From Spirochaetia bacterium (GTDB lineage Bacteria > Spirochaetota > Spirochaetia > JABMQR01): 18,937 nt of DNA. A program made the translations under genes and the position numbers. Location: contig JADHUD010000016.1 of assembly GCA_016784705.1 (NCBI GenBank), forward strand, positions 1 to 18,937. Direction: 5' to 3'. The notes under the pieces were generated by a model. The model did no database searches and was not told where the DNA came from. It saw only the letters and a program-made list of their open reading frames with translations. Shown piece by piece: positions 8,373-15,680 of the stretch (position 1 is its first letter; every line of letters starts with the position of its first letter).

Positions 8373-9398
8373 TCAGCGTGCTGCAACCGAATCGCGTTCA
8401 ATCAGTGTGCCTGAGATGATGATTTTTTGCGGAGCAGTGTTTCCATCAACTGCATCGAGCAGCAGGTTGGCGGCACTGAGTCCTGCCTGATGCATATTGA
8501 GATCTATCGTAGTTATTGATGGAGTTGCCAGCATTGCATGAAGCGAGTTGTTACGCCCGATAACAGAAATATCATCAGGTACGGTATGCCCGCTCTCCTG
8601 TACAGCCTTGATCGCCGCAGCGGCCATGATATCAGACATGCAGCAGATTGCGGTTGTCTCCGGTTTGGAATTCAGAACCTCTTTTACTGCAGAATAAGCC
8701 CGCACAGCATCATATTCGCCATAGATAATTGAGTTTTCATCGTATTCGATTCCTGCAGTTGTAATGTACGCCTTGTAGTCGTTTTTCAGGAACCGGGCGT
8801 GTACGCCGGCGTGGCGGCCGAGCAGCAGAACTATATTCCGATGCCCTTTAGACACCAGGAAGGGTATTCCGCTTGCTGTTTCCAGACCTTCAATCAGAAC
8901 CTGATGGATTCTTTCCGGAACTGAAGGGATGTTGAGGGTGACAAACGGACGTCCCGTTTTTTGTATTTCCGTAATGTTTTTACGAATCTGCTCCATGGTA
9001 CAGAATCCAGTACTGAACAGGATGTATCCGTCACAGCCGGCACTCTTCTCCAGCTGCTCCTTGACAATTTCTATTGAAGATTTAGCTGATGAGGGGAAAA
9101 AAAGCATGCTGTAGCCAAAGGTTGAGAGGCGGGTCTGAATGCCGGAAAGCAGCGTGTTGGTATAGTCATTCTGAAATAGCGGTAGCATGGTAGGTATAAT
9201 TATTCCTATTATACGCGATTCCTGGGTGGCCAGACTGCTGGCAAACACATTTTTGTGATAATTAAGCGCAAGGACCGCTTCATCAATAAGCGATTTTGTC
9301 TTTGCGCCGACCCGGGTGGAGTTTTTATCATTCAGATAGATAGATACTGATGCAGGTGATATACCGACATATTTAGCTATCTCTTTAATACTGCTCAT
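8373..9398 (-). CDS. LacI-family transcriptional regulator
   Basis: DNA-binding repressor of 341 residues. The N-terminal helix-turn-helix (SSIKEIAKYVGISPASVSIY) and hinge-like region (EAVLALNYHKN) are classical. A periplasmic-binding-protein-like effector domain follows (RIIGIIIPTMLPLFQNDYTN; later CCMSDIMAAAAIKAVQESGH and VPDDISVIGRNN). It sits between adenine deaminase and the divergent Pot-type transporter, and two matching palindromes lie in the intergenic region. It very probably represses both arms, with a purine or nucleoside-related effector; this is inferred from context. ATG 9398 is the natural start because the HTH begins immediately. Its leader carries an unusual array of short overlapping reading frames (see 9399-9425). 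Confidence 0.92.
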   Translation of the reverse strand: MSSIKEIAKYVGISPASVSIYLNDKNSTRVGAKTKSLIDEAVLALNYHKNVFASSLATQESRIIGIIIPTMLPLFQNDYTNTLLSGIQTRLSTFGYSMLFFPSSAKSSIEIVKEQLEKSAGCDGYILFSTGFCTMEQIRKNITEIQKTGRPFVTLNIPSVPERIHQVLIEGLETASGIPFLVSKGHRNIVLLLGRHAGVHARFLKNDYKAYITTAGIEYDENSIIYGEYDAVRAYSAVKEVLNSKPETTAICCMSDIMAAAAIKAVQESGHTVPDDISVIGRNNSLHAMLATPSITTIDLNMHQAGLSAANLLLDAVDGNTAPQKIIISGTLIERDSVAAR

Positions 9399-9425
9399 CG
9401 TCCCTTCATCCCTTCATCCCCTCAT
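9399..9425 (-). repeat. Three tandem 8-bp repeats forming a mini-ORF ladder before the regulator gene
   Basis: Plus-strand units CCCTTCAT (9402-9409), CCCTTCAT (9410-9417) and CCCCTCAT (9418-9425). On the coding strand each unit supplies an ATG followed by a G-rich Shine-Dalgarno-like stretch. The three ATGs (first bases 9425, 9417 and 9409) open frames of 3, 3 and 4 sense codons: ATG-AGG-GGA-TGA, ATG-AAG-GGA-TGA and ATG-AAG-GGA-CGA-TGA. Each stop overlaps the next ATG as ATGA, and the last overlaps the regulator ATG at 9398. The structure is directly visible; any translational control is inferred. Confidence 0.75.
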
Positions 9426-9426
9426 C

Positions 9427-9446
9427 CAAACAAAAAGTATTGTTTG
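9427..9446 (-). other. Inverted repeat in the regulator leader
   Basis: CAAACAA (9427-9433) and TTGTTTG (9440-9446) form a 7-bp perfect stem with a 6-nt loop, lying directly upstream of the mini-ORF ladder in the mRNA. It could modulate access to the first ATG. It is AT-rich and therefore weak. Confidence 0.4.
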
Positions 9447-9550
9447 TAGAATGCGAGAGCTGCTGTACTCGATGAAAGCCGGCAGAGGGCGATTCCCTAT
9501 GCCAGATTTTTCCTTGTGTCGATTATCCTGCAGCGCCAAATAAATATTGA

Positions 9551-9562
9551 TTAAACGGTTAA
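9551..9562. promoter_or_regulatory. LacI-type operator, regulator-proximal
   Basis: TTAAACGGTTAA is a near-perfect palindrome around a central CG, the hallmark of LacI/GalR-family operators. It closely matches the second site at 9709-9720 (11 of 12 bases). It lies where a transcript from the weak minus-strand promoter at 9566-9595 would start, which suggests autoregulation of the regulator and adenine deaminase genes. Confidence 0.65.
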
Positions 9563-9565
9563 CAT

Positions 9566-9595
9566 ATTTTTTGCATAAATTAGAGTATCTGTCAA
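9566..9595 (-). promoter_or_regulatory. Possible promoter for regulator-adenine deaminase operon
   Basis: On the minus strand, a perfect TTGACA (plus 9590-9595) is followed after 18 nt by AAAAAT (9566-9571), a poor -10 match. It is placed correctly relative to the 9551-9562 operator. The -35 is good; the -10 is uncertain. Confidence 0.3.
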
Positions 9596-9675
9596 GCTTT
9601 TATTAGAGTGGTTCTTGACAGGTTTGCTGTTCAGCATGAATTTCATTTATTTCTTCCTATCGGGGCTGTTTTTTC

Positions 9676-9704
9676 TTGACAACTAACAGGTAACATGGTT
9701 TTAT
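9676..9704 (+). promoter_or_regulatory. Promoter of the Pot-type transporter operon
   Basis: TTGACA at 9676-9681 is separated by 17 nt from TTTTAT (9699-9704); TATTAT at 9702-9707 is a closer -10 match but 20 nt away. The operator at 9708-9721 overlaps the expected transcription start, the classical arrangement for repression. A second TTGACA at 9615-9620 has no good -10 partner. Confidence 0.5.
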
Positions 9705-9707
9705 TAT

Positions 9708-9721
9708 GTTAAACGCTTAAC
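9708..9721. promoter_or_regulatory. LacI-type operator, transporter-proximal
   Basis: GTTAAACGCTTAAC has 6-bp half-sites (GTTAAA/TTTAAC-like) around CG with one symmetric mismatch. It shares TTAAACG-TTAA with the site at 9551-9562, 157 bp away (about 15 helical turns). A tetrameric LacI-family repressor could loop between them. The assignment to the adjacent regulator is by proximity and motif type. Confidence 0.7.
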
Positions 9722-9760
9722 TAATAAAAATTGTTACCGCTTTCTGGACAAGGAGGAATT

Positions 9761-10837
9761 ATGAAAAAAAGAGTAATGCTTTTTCTGGTAGTGCTGCTGA
9801 CCTTCAGTATGGTACTCAGCGCTCAGGGCGCCAAGGAGTCTTCATCTCCATCAACTGATGCTGCAAATCCCTACGAGGGACAGACCCTGAATTTATCCTG
9901 GTGGGGATATAACATGGACTTGCTTGACAAGAATGTGGTGAAACCTTTTGAGGATGCATATGGAGTAAAAGTAGTATCCGAAACAGGTAACAATGCCGAC
10001 AGACTCACCAAAATGGTTGCCCGCAAAGACAATCCAATTATTGATGTAGCCTTTTTTGCAGGAGCATGGGCTTACAAAGCTATGCAGGAGGGAGTGATTA
10101 AACCATACGATCCGGCAAAGCTGACCAACCTTTCAGCCCTCATGGAGCAGGCGCGTGATCCTCTCGGCGGTAATTACGCTGTTGGATATACCATCCAGCA
10201 CCTGGGGTTGTTTTACCGGCCTGACAAAGTTGACAAGATAACCTCATGGAGAGATCTTTCCCGGGAGGATCTCAAGGGCTATCTCAGTATTCCGGGGATA
10301 ACCACAACCTACGGACCATCAATTATTTATATGTTGTCGAAGGCCTGGGGCGGAGACTATGAGGATACGGAAATCGGCTGGAAGAAAATCGAGGAGATTG
10401 CACCAAACCTGGTTACCGTCTACAATGTTTCGTCTCAGCTTAATACGCTGATTGCTCAGGAAGAGGTTTATGTTGCACCGTATACAAGCTTCTCGTGGGG
10501 TAATATCATGAATTCCGGCCTGGAAGTTGCTAATGTAATTCCCGAAGAGGGACTTGTCGGCTCGTTCAGCGTTGTAAGCGTCGGGGCAGGAACCGAAAAG
10601 GAAGATCTTGTTCATCTCTTTATTGACCACTTGCTGTCTTATGATGTGCAAATGGCTGAGGCGATGGATATGGTTGATTCACCGGCAAGAACTGATATCG
10701 TGCTGCCGCCGGAAATTGGTGACAACCTGACCTACGGGGAAGAATTGATTTCAGAGCTTCACTTTTTCAGCGAGAAAGAGATGGCAAATAATCAGAAAGA
10801 GTGGATTACCCGGTGGAATGCCATTTTTTCCAACTAG
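9761..10837 (+). CDS. Spermidine/putrescine-type extracellular solute-binding protein (PotD-like)
   Basis: Periplasmic binding protein of the Pot-like importer encoded by the next three genes; 358 residues. The signal peptide is MKKRVMLFLVVLLTFSMVLS, cleaved around SAQG, with no lipobox cysteine. The mature start (YEGQTLNLSWWGYNMDLLDK) followed by KPFEDAYGVKVVSETGNNAD matches the PotD/SBP_bac_8 class. ATG 9761 is chosen because AGGAGG (9751-9756) is 4 nt upstream; the in-frame TTG at 9731 has no such site. The gene lies behind the operator-controlled promoter. Polyamine is the textbook ligand class, but members also bind thiamine, phosphonates, Fe and others. The purine-enzyme neighbours suggest a nucleobase or nucleoside derivative here. 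Confidence 0.85.
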   Translation: MKKRVMLFLVVLLTFSMVLSAQGAKESSSPSTDAANPYEGQTLNLSWWGYNMDLLDKNVVKPFEDAYGVKVVSETGNNADRLTKMVARKDNPIIDVAFFAGAWAYKAMQEGVIKPYDPAKLTNLSALMEQARDPLGGNYAVGYTIQHLGLFYRPDKVDKITSWRDLSREDLKGYLSIPGITTTYGPSIIYMLSKAWGGDYEDTEIGWKKIEEIAPNLVTVYNVSSQLNTLIAQEEVYVAPYTSFSWGNIMNSGLEVANVIPEEGLVGSFSVVSVGAGTEKEDLVHLFIDHLLSYDVQMAEAMDMVDSPARTDIVLPPEIGDNLTYGEELISELHFFSEKEMANNQKEWITRWNAIFSN

Positions 10838-10838
10838 G

Positions 10839-10854
10839 CTGTTTCCCCAAACAG
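10839..10854 (+). other. Short hairpin after the binding-protein gene
   Basis: CTGTTT and AAACAG form a 6-bp stem around a CCCC loop, directly after the stop codon and without a T-run. Like the hairpin at 3175-3201, it may protect the binding-protein mRNA. The rest of 10855-10965 shows no further feature. Confidence 0.4.
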
Positions 10855-10965
10855 GATAGTATGCAGAGATTGTACTTACGGCGGAATAGATGATGAGAAG
10901 AGCTGGTATATAGCATCTGCTTTATCGAGATTGCCGATTATTGTCTGGACTGACTAGAGGTGCTT

Positions 10966-11799
10966 ATGAATACGCTCTATCGAAAACGCGCACTGCTTCT
11001 TCTTCTGGGTCCCGGCGGTGCGTTTCTCCTTTTTTTCTTTCTCTCTCCGCTGGTCTTTGTCCTCGCGGAGAGCTTCAGGGACGGAGCCGGCGGGGTGACT
11101 CTGATGCGCTACGGGGAGGTGCTGCAGAACCGGCAGTTCAGACTGGTCTTTGTCCGAACTCTGAAAATGGCCCTGATTGTAACTCCGCTCGCCGTGCTCT
11201 TCGGGTATCCTGCAGCCTATCTCATGACTAAGCTGGCACCCGGCAAAAAGTCAATCCTCATGTCGTTGGTAATTCTGCCCCTTATGACGAGTCCGGTTGC
11301 ACGTACATTTGCTTGGATAGTCATTTTGGGGAAGTTCGGGATTGTCAATCATACACTGCAGGTGCTGCATCTGACGCAGGAGCCAGTTCGGCTGATGTAT
11401 ACCGAAGGAGCAATTATTGTCGGACTGCTGCAGCTTTTTATGCCAATAATGGTCCTCACGCTCGCCAGTGCATTGGAAAATGTTCAGGAAGAGGTCGAAG
11501 AAGCAGCCCTGAGTCTGGGATCCAGTCGAATCGGTACATTTTTCAGGATCATTCTCCCGCTCTCCTTCGAAGGTCTCATTATGGGAGTAACCCTTGTTTT
11601 TACCGGCTGCATTACCGCATATGTAACCCCGGCTATCCTTGGTGGGGCAAGAGTACTGACCCTGGCAACGCTCATGAGGCAGGAGGCTCTGGTCCTCATG
11701 AACTGGGAAGCCGCAACGGTGATAGCCGTTATCATGATCGGAACAACGTTGATTCTCTATAATGGACTGAGACTGTTCAAACCCGGGAATATGACATGA
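10966..11799 (+). CDS. PotB-like ABC permease
   Basis: Inner-membrane permease of 277 residues with six hydrophobic spans, the first LLLLLGPGGAFLLFFFLSPL. It carries a textbook EAA loop, EEAALSLGSSRIGTFFRIILPLS. ATG 10966 is preferred: GAGG at 10957-10960 lies 5 nt upstream, whereas the in-frame GTG 10960 has none. The GPGGAFLLFFFLSPLVFVL and VILPLMTSPVARTFAW segments are characteristic of the PotB/PotH branch. It overlaps the following PotC-like gene by an ATGA. It forms the translocation channel with that partner for the substrate delivered by the PotD-like protein. Confidence 0.88.
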   Translation: MNTLYRKRALLLLLGPGGAFLLFFFLSPLVFVLAESFRDGAGGVTLMRYGEVLQNRQFRLVFVRTLKMALIVTPLAVLFGYPAAYLMTKLAPGKKSILMSLVILPLMTSPVARTFAWIVILGKFGIVNHTLQVLHLTQEPVRLMYTEGAIIVGLLQLFMPIMVLTLASALENVQEEVEEAALSLGSSRIGTFFRIILPLSFEGLIMGVTLVFTGCITAYVTPAILGGARVLTLATLMRQEALVLMNWEAATVIAVIMIGTTLILYNGLRLFKPGNMT

Positions 11800-12575
11800 A
11801 AAAATCAAAATTGCTAATAATCATCACAGCAGTCATGTTCTTCTTTCTGCTGGGTCCCTTCGTGATTATCATCATGTCATCATTCAGCGGTGATGCTATA
11901 ATGAAATTTCCGCCGCGGGGATTCTCTCTGCAGTGGTACCGGAAAGTACTGAATATCGAGATGTTCCGTACAACTTTCTGGGTAAGTCTGAAAATCGGCC
12001 TGGCGGCAACCCTTACGGCGCTGCTGCTGGGCGTTCCGATAGCCTATGCCAATGTACGATACCGATATGCAGGGAAAAGCCTGGTCGAACTGATATTTTC
12101 TTCTCCGGCCATCGTGCCCGGACTGGTTATAGGTTTTTCTCTGCTCAGGTTTTTTATTTATGTGACCCAGATACCGATTATCATAGGACTCTATCTCGGA
12201 CATACGGCAATCCTGTTTCCCTATACGGTTCGGGTAGTATCGGCAAGTCTCAGGAACTTCGATATGGGAGTGGAGGAGGCGGCGGTCAGTCTGGGATCCA
12301 GCCCACTGCACGCATTCTTTGCCGTCGTCTTCCCCAACATCAAATCAGGAATTGCCGCTGCCTTTATTCTGGCATTTATTACTTCCTTCAATAATGTGCC
12401 CATCTCCCTCTTCCTTACCGGTCCGGGAGTGGCGACGCTGCCTATCCAGATGCTGATTTATATGGAGTATTACTATGATCCCACGATATCGGCATTGTCC
12501 AGCATTATTATTGTACTGACTGTTCTGGTAGTGCAGGGGGCGGAGAGGCTGCTGGGTATATCTAAATATATGTGA
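11796..12575 (+). CDS. PotC-like ABC permease
   Basis: Second permease, 259 residues. ATG 11796 overlaps the PotB-like stop by 4 nt. Features are an N-terminal span (LLIIITAVMFFFLLGPFVII), the FPPRGFSLQWYRKVL segment typical of PotC/PotI proteins, and the EAA loop EEAAVSLGSSPLHAFFAVVFP. The FNNVPISLFLTGPG segment near residue 200 is also a PotC hallmark. Its stop overlaps the GTG of the longest ATPase frame; the preferred ATPase start is 17 nt further on. Codon use is GC-richer than in the left cluster, as for the rest of this locus. Confidence 0.9.
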   Translation: MKKSKLLIIITAVMFFFLLGPFVIIIMSSFSGDAIMKFPPRGFSLQWYRKVLNIEMFRTTFWVSLKIGLAATLTALLLGVPIAYANVRYRYAGKSLVELIFSSPAIVPGLVIGFSLLRFFIYVTQIPIIIGLYLGHTAILFPYTVRVVSASLRNFDMGVEEAAVSLGSSPLHAFFAVVFPNIKSGIAAAFILAFITSFNNVPISLFLTGPGVATLPIQMLIYMEYYYDPTISALSSIIIVLTVLVVQGAERLLGISKYM

Positions 12576-12592
12576 TCAAGGAGATTATGGGA

Positions 12593-13660
12593 ATGTCATA
12601 TATTGAACTGACAGAAATTGATGCCGGGTATACCAAAGGTCTCCCGATTCTGAAGGACTTTCATCTCAAGGTGGAACAGGGAGAACTTGTCTCTTTGCTT
12701 GGCCCCAGCGGCTGTGGTAAAACTACTACCCTGCGAACAATTGCCGGCTTTATTATGGCGGAGAAGGGGAAAGTTGTGGTCGGCGGCAAAGACTACACCC
12801 GGCTGCCCCCCAACAAGCGCAACGTGGGGCTGGTATTTCAGAATTATGCGCTGTTTCCTCATTTGAATGTGTTTGATAATGTTGCCTATGGCTTGCGGCG
12901 GAGAAAGGTGCCTAAAAGTGATATTCCCAAAAAGGTCGGGGAGGTGCTGAAGCTTGTTTCTTTGTCAGGTTACGAAAAGCGACTGCCGGCCCAGCTTTCC
13001 GGCGGACAGCGGCAGCGGGTTGCTCTGGCCCGATCCATAGTCATACAGCCTGATCTGCTGCTGCTCGATGAGCCGCTGAGCAATCTCGATGCAAAGCTGC
13101 GGGAGGAGATGCGGGCTGAGCTGAGCCGACTGCAGCATCAGATCGGAATAACCATGATCTATGTAACGCACGACCAGATAGAAGCACTCAGTCTCTCTTC
13201 CCGGATTGTTGTTATGAATGAAGGCAATATTGAACAGATCGGTCCACCTGAGGATATCTATGAGCGTCCGGCAACTCCGTTTGTAGCCCGTTTTGTGGGA
13301 TTTGACAATCACATTAAAGGTACCCTCAGCAGCAGATCCGAAGGAAAAACTGTGGTAGTTATACAGGGAAGGAAACTGGTCAGCACCAGGGCTCTTTCGG
13401 CTTCGGTAAAGGCGCTTAACCCCGGTGATCCGGTTGAAGTTTTCTTTCGTCCGGATGATACCGTTCTCGATGATTCGGAATTGGCCAATACTCTGCCGGC
13501 GGCAATTAACTTCACAAACTATCAGGGATACACAACCGGATACTCTCTTAATACCGGCGGTACGTCTATCCGGGCTGTCGTTCCCGGAAAACCCTGCAAA
13601 GATACCGGCAGGCTCTTTGTTTCGATTGCCCCTGATAAACTGATCGTGGAAAAGTGCTGA
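12593..13660 (+). CDS. PotA-like ABC transporter ATPase
   Basis: Cytoplasmic ATPase energising the Pot-type importer, about 355 residues. Visible motifs: Walker A GPSGCGKTT (37-45), Q-loop VFQNYALFPH (81-90), signature LSGGQRQR (135-142), Walker B LLLLDEP (155-161), D-loop SNLDA and switch His in VTHDQ (193). The nucleotide domain is followed by a TOBE-like regulatory domain (from IKGTLSSRS, about residue 240 onward). AAGGAG at 12578-12583 is 9 nt before ATG 12593; ATG 12587 is an alternative start two codons earlier. Operon position after the two permeases is standard. Family certain; substrate open. Confidence 0.93.
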   Translation: MSYIELTEIDAGYTKGLPILKDFHLKVEQGELVSLLGPSGCGKTTTLRTIAGFIMAEKGKVVVGGKDYTRLPPNKRNVGLVFQNYALFPHLNVFDNVAYGLRRRKVPKSDIPKKVGEVLKLVSLSGYEKRLPAQLSGGQRQRVALARSIVIQPDLLLLDEPLSNLDAKLREEMRAELSRLQHQIGITMIYVTHDQIEALSLSSRIVVMNEGNIEQIGPPEDIYERPATPFVARFVGFDNHIKGTLSSRSEGKTVVVIQGRKLVSTRALSASVKALNPGDPVEVFFRPDDTVLDDSELANTLPAAINFTNYQGYTTGYSLNTGGTSIRAVVPGKPCKDTGRLFVSIAPDKLIVEKC

Positions 13661-13673
13661 GATCCGGGAAAAG

Positions 13674-13709
13674 CAGATTGCCCGACAGAAACAGATTGCC
13701 CAACGGAAA
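13674..13709 (+). repeat. Two tandem 18-bp repeats upstream of the phosphorylase gene
   Basis: Units 13674-13691 and 13692-13709 each begin CAGATTGCCC and agree at 16 of 18 positions. They fill the gap between the ATPase stop and the ribosome site of the next gene. They look like a simple local duplication; no function is evident. Confidence 0.7.
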
Positions 13710-13732
13710 TGACAGAAGGAGACCCAGTAACT

Positions 13733-14485
13733 ATGAACACCAGCCAAGAAGTATTGAAACATATCCGATGCAGAGTTGGAGATGTTGCCCCCTATGTAAT
13801 CATACCCGGAGATCCGGGTCGGGTTAAGCGGATTGTCGAACAGATGGATGATGCAAAATTTATTGCGGAAAACCGGGAATATATTGTGTATACCGGTTCT
13901 TACCGAGGTGTTCCTATTACTGTCTGCTCCTCCGGCATCGGCGGACCGGCAGCATCGATAGCATTTGAGGAGCTGATTAAGCTCGGTGCAAAAGTCTTTA
14001 TCCGGGTCGGCTCGGCGGGAGGCAGGCAGAAGACAACTCCTATCGGAACTCCTGTCGTAATTCAGGCATCCTACCGGGGAGAGGGTACCTCCCTGGCCTA
14101 TCTGCCGATTGCTTTTCCGGCAGTAGCTGATCTGGATGTCACGAACGCCCTGGTGCAGGCTCTGAAAGAGGCCGATGAAGATTATCAGGTCGGGATCGGT
14201 TTTACCCGGGATGCGTATTATGCCCAGGATCAGCAGCTGAATATTCTGCTGACCGAAACAGGAGTCAAGGCGGCAGAACAGGAGGCCGCAGTTCTGTTTA
14301 TTGTAGGCAGTGTCCGGGGGGTGAAAACCGGAGCAATAGTATCTACTGATTCAAACATCTGGTTGGATACACAGCCTACGCTGGCTGAAAAAGAGGTACT
14401 CTTCCATATCGGGGAGAAGAAAGCAATCCGAGCAGCGCTTGATGGTGCGCTGATTCTCTACCGGCAGCGGGCTCATGAATTCTGA
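13733..14485 (+). CDS. Nucleoside phosphorylase (Udp/DeoD family)
   Basis: Phosphorolysis of a nucleoside to base plus ribose-1-phosphate in the cytoplasm; about 250 residues. Phosphate-binding VIIPGDPGRV (22-31) and CSSGIGGPAASIAFEEL align well with E. coli uridine phosphorylase, as do RVGSAG and FPAVADLDVTNALVQA. The ribose-binding Glu-Met-Glu is Glu-Gln-Glu here (182-184). By an ungapped by-eye alignment, the uracil-recognising Gln166/Arg168 of E. coli Udp correspond to Asp166/Gln168. Uridine specificity is therefore doubtful and a purine substrate fits the neighbours. ATG 13733 is chosen with AAGGAG (13716-13721) 11 nt upstream; ATG 13709 is possible but adds an unconserved octapeptide. 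The 3' end overlaps the next gene by 11 nt. Confidence 0.87.
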   Translation: MNTSQEVLKHIRCRVGDVAPYVIIPGDPGRVKRIVEQMDDAKFIAENREYIVYTGSYRGVPITVCSSGIGGPAASIAFEELIKLGAKVFIRVGSAGGRQKTTPIGTPVVIQASYRGEGTSLAYLPIAFPAVADLDVTNALVQALKEADEDYQVGIGFTRDAYYAQDQQLNILLTETGVKAAEQEAAVLFIVGSVRGVKTGAIVSTDSNIWLDTQPTLAEKEVLFHIGEKKAIRAALDGALILYRQRAHEF

Positions 14486-15680
14486 GACAGCTTTTCATCA
14501 TTACGATAAAGGCAGTTCGGCATCTTCACCGGCAGACGGAAGTCGTCAGAAAAGTCCGCAGCTTGCCGATCTCGAACGGCTTCATGATCGGGTGCGGGAA
14601 CTTTGCCGGATAGTTGCCCCCTCCGGCGCAGAGGGGTCTATGCTAGCATTGCTAGAGGCCTATTCGGCTGATAATGCTGGTTTCGGCTGCAGGCTTATAC
14701 GGTTGGAAAAAGGCGATATCTGCAATCTGCTGCTGCGGATTTCAGGCACATCGGACAGCGAACCCTTTTTGATCTCAGCCCACCTCGATACCGTTCCGCT
14801 TCCTCAGGGAGTCGCTTCGGTTGAGCTTCATGAGAATGATGGAATACTCCGCAGTAACGGAAGCACAATACTCGGGGGAGATGATCGGGCCGGCGTAGCT
14901 CTGGCAATGGAGATGGCCGATCTGGCGCTTGCTCACCCCGAACGGCACGGTGGTCTGGAAGTGCTGTTCACTGTCCGGGAAGAGGTTGGCTGTGCGGGTT
15001 CGGCGATCCTGCGGAAAGCCGATTTTCTTGCCGCTTACGGCTTCAACCTGGATGGAGAATCCGAACCGGGATCAGCTATTATCCGGGCACCCCGCAAAGC
15101 CCTCTTTACCTGTCGGATAACCGGCAGAACGGCTCATGCTGCCCTTGCACCCGAGGAGGGAGTTCATGCCCTGGTTATCGCCGGCAGCATTCTGACATCG
15201 CTGCCCATGGGAAAGGTAGATGCTGATACGACCGTCAATATTGGAGCAGTGTCAGGCGGCGGCTCAACAAATATCGTGCCTGATTCGGCCCTGCTTATGG
15301 GGGAAATGCGAAGCTTTTCTGAGTCATCATTTCGAAAGGTTCAACAGGAAATAGATGATAGGTGTGAAGCGGCAGCTGCTGCACGGGGAGGGAAGGTGGT
15401 TGTGCAATGGGAGGATGTATATCCCGGGTATACCCTCGATAATGAGAGTCCCGTGGTGCGTGCGTTCTCATCAGCCTGCCGACGGCTGAATCTGGAACCA
15501 AAGCTGCTTTCTTCCCGGGGGGGCGGTGATACCAATAATCTCAATTCAATAGGTATCGAAAATATCGTGTTCGGGATAGGTATGCATAACATTCACTCGA
15601 CCGAGGAGTATCTCGTATTCGATGAACTCGATACTGCGGCGGCTCTGCTTGAGGCGCTCATATTTTTACCGCATGAGTAA
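14475..15680 (+). CDS. M20-family metallopeptidase, PepT-like
   Basis: Predicted di-zinc aminopeptidase or amidohydrolase of 401 residues, closest in pattern to the PepT/YqjE group (tripeptidase-like). Visible metal and catalytic positions: HLD (H103, D105), GGDD (D136), REEVG (E169/E170), a later NLDGE, and IHSTEEY near the C-terminus. The inserted dimerisation lid begins around RAPRKALFTCRITGR. The first 30 or so residues are a Ser/His-rich extension not normally seen. ATG 14475 overlaps the phosphorylase end by 11 nt with no strong ribosome site, implying translational coupling. A peptidase inside a nucleoside operon is unexpected; it may hydrolyse an amide in the imported compound, or serve general peptide turnover. 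Its 3' end overlaps the convergent amidohydrolase by 23 bp. Confidence 0.87.
   Translation: MNSETAFHHYDKGSSASSPADGSRQKSPQLADLERLHDRVRELCRIVAPSGAEGSMLALLEAYSADNAGFGCRLIRLEKGDICNLLLRISGTSDSEPFLISAHLDTVPLPQGVASVELHENDGILRSNGSTILGGDDRAGVALAMEMADLALAHPERHGGLEVLFTVREEVGCAGSAILRKADFLAAYGFNLDGESEPGSAIIRAPRKALFTCRITGRTAHAALAPEEGVHALVIAGSILTSLPMGKVDADTTVNIGAVSGGGSTNIVPDSALLMGEMRSFSESSFRKVQQEIDDRCEAAAAARGGKVVVQWEDVYPGYTLDNESPVVRAFSSACRRLNLEPKLLSSRGGGDTNNLNSIGIENIVFGIGMHNIHSTEEYLVFDELDTAAALLEALIFLPHE

Noticed and set aside
11251..11808. 185-codon open frame antisense to the PotB-like gene
   Set aside because: Cys/His/Gln-rich translation with no family resemblance; the opposite strand encodes a clear permease.
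12965..13762. 265-codon open frame antisense to the PotA-like gene
   Set aside because: Long only because of the codon composition of the ATPase gene opposite; no recognisable domain, and the real gene carries all ABC motifs.
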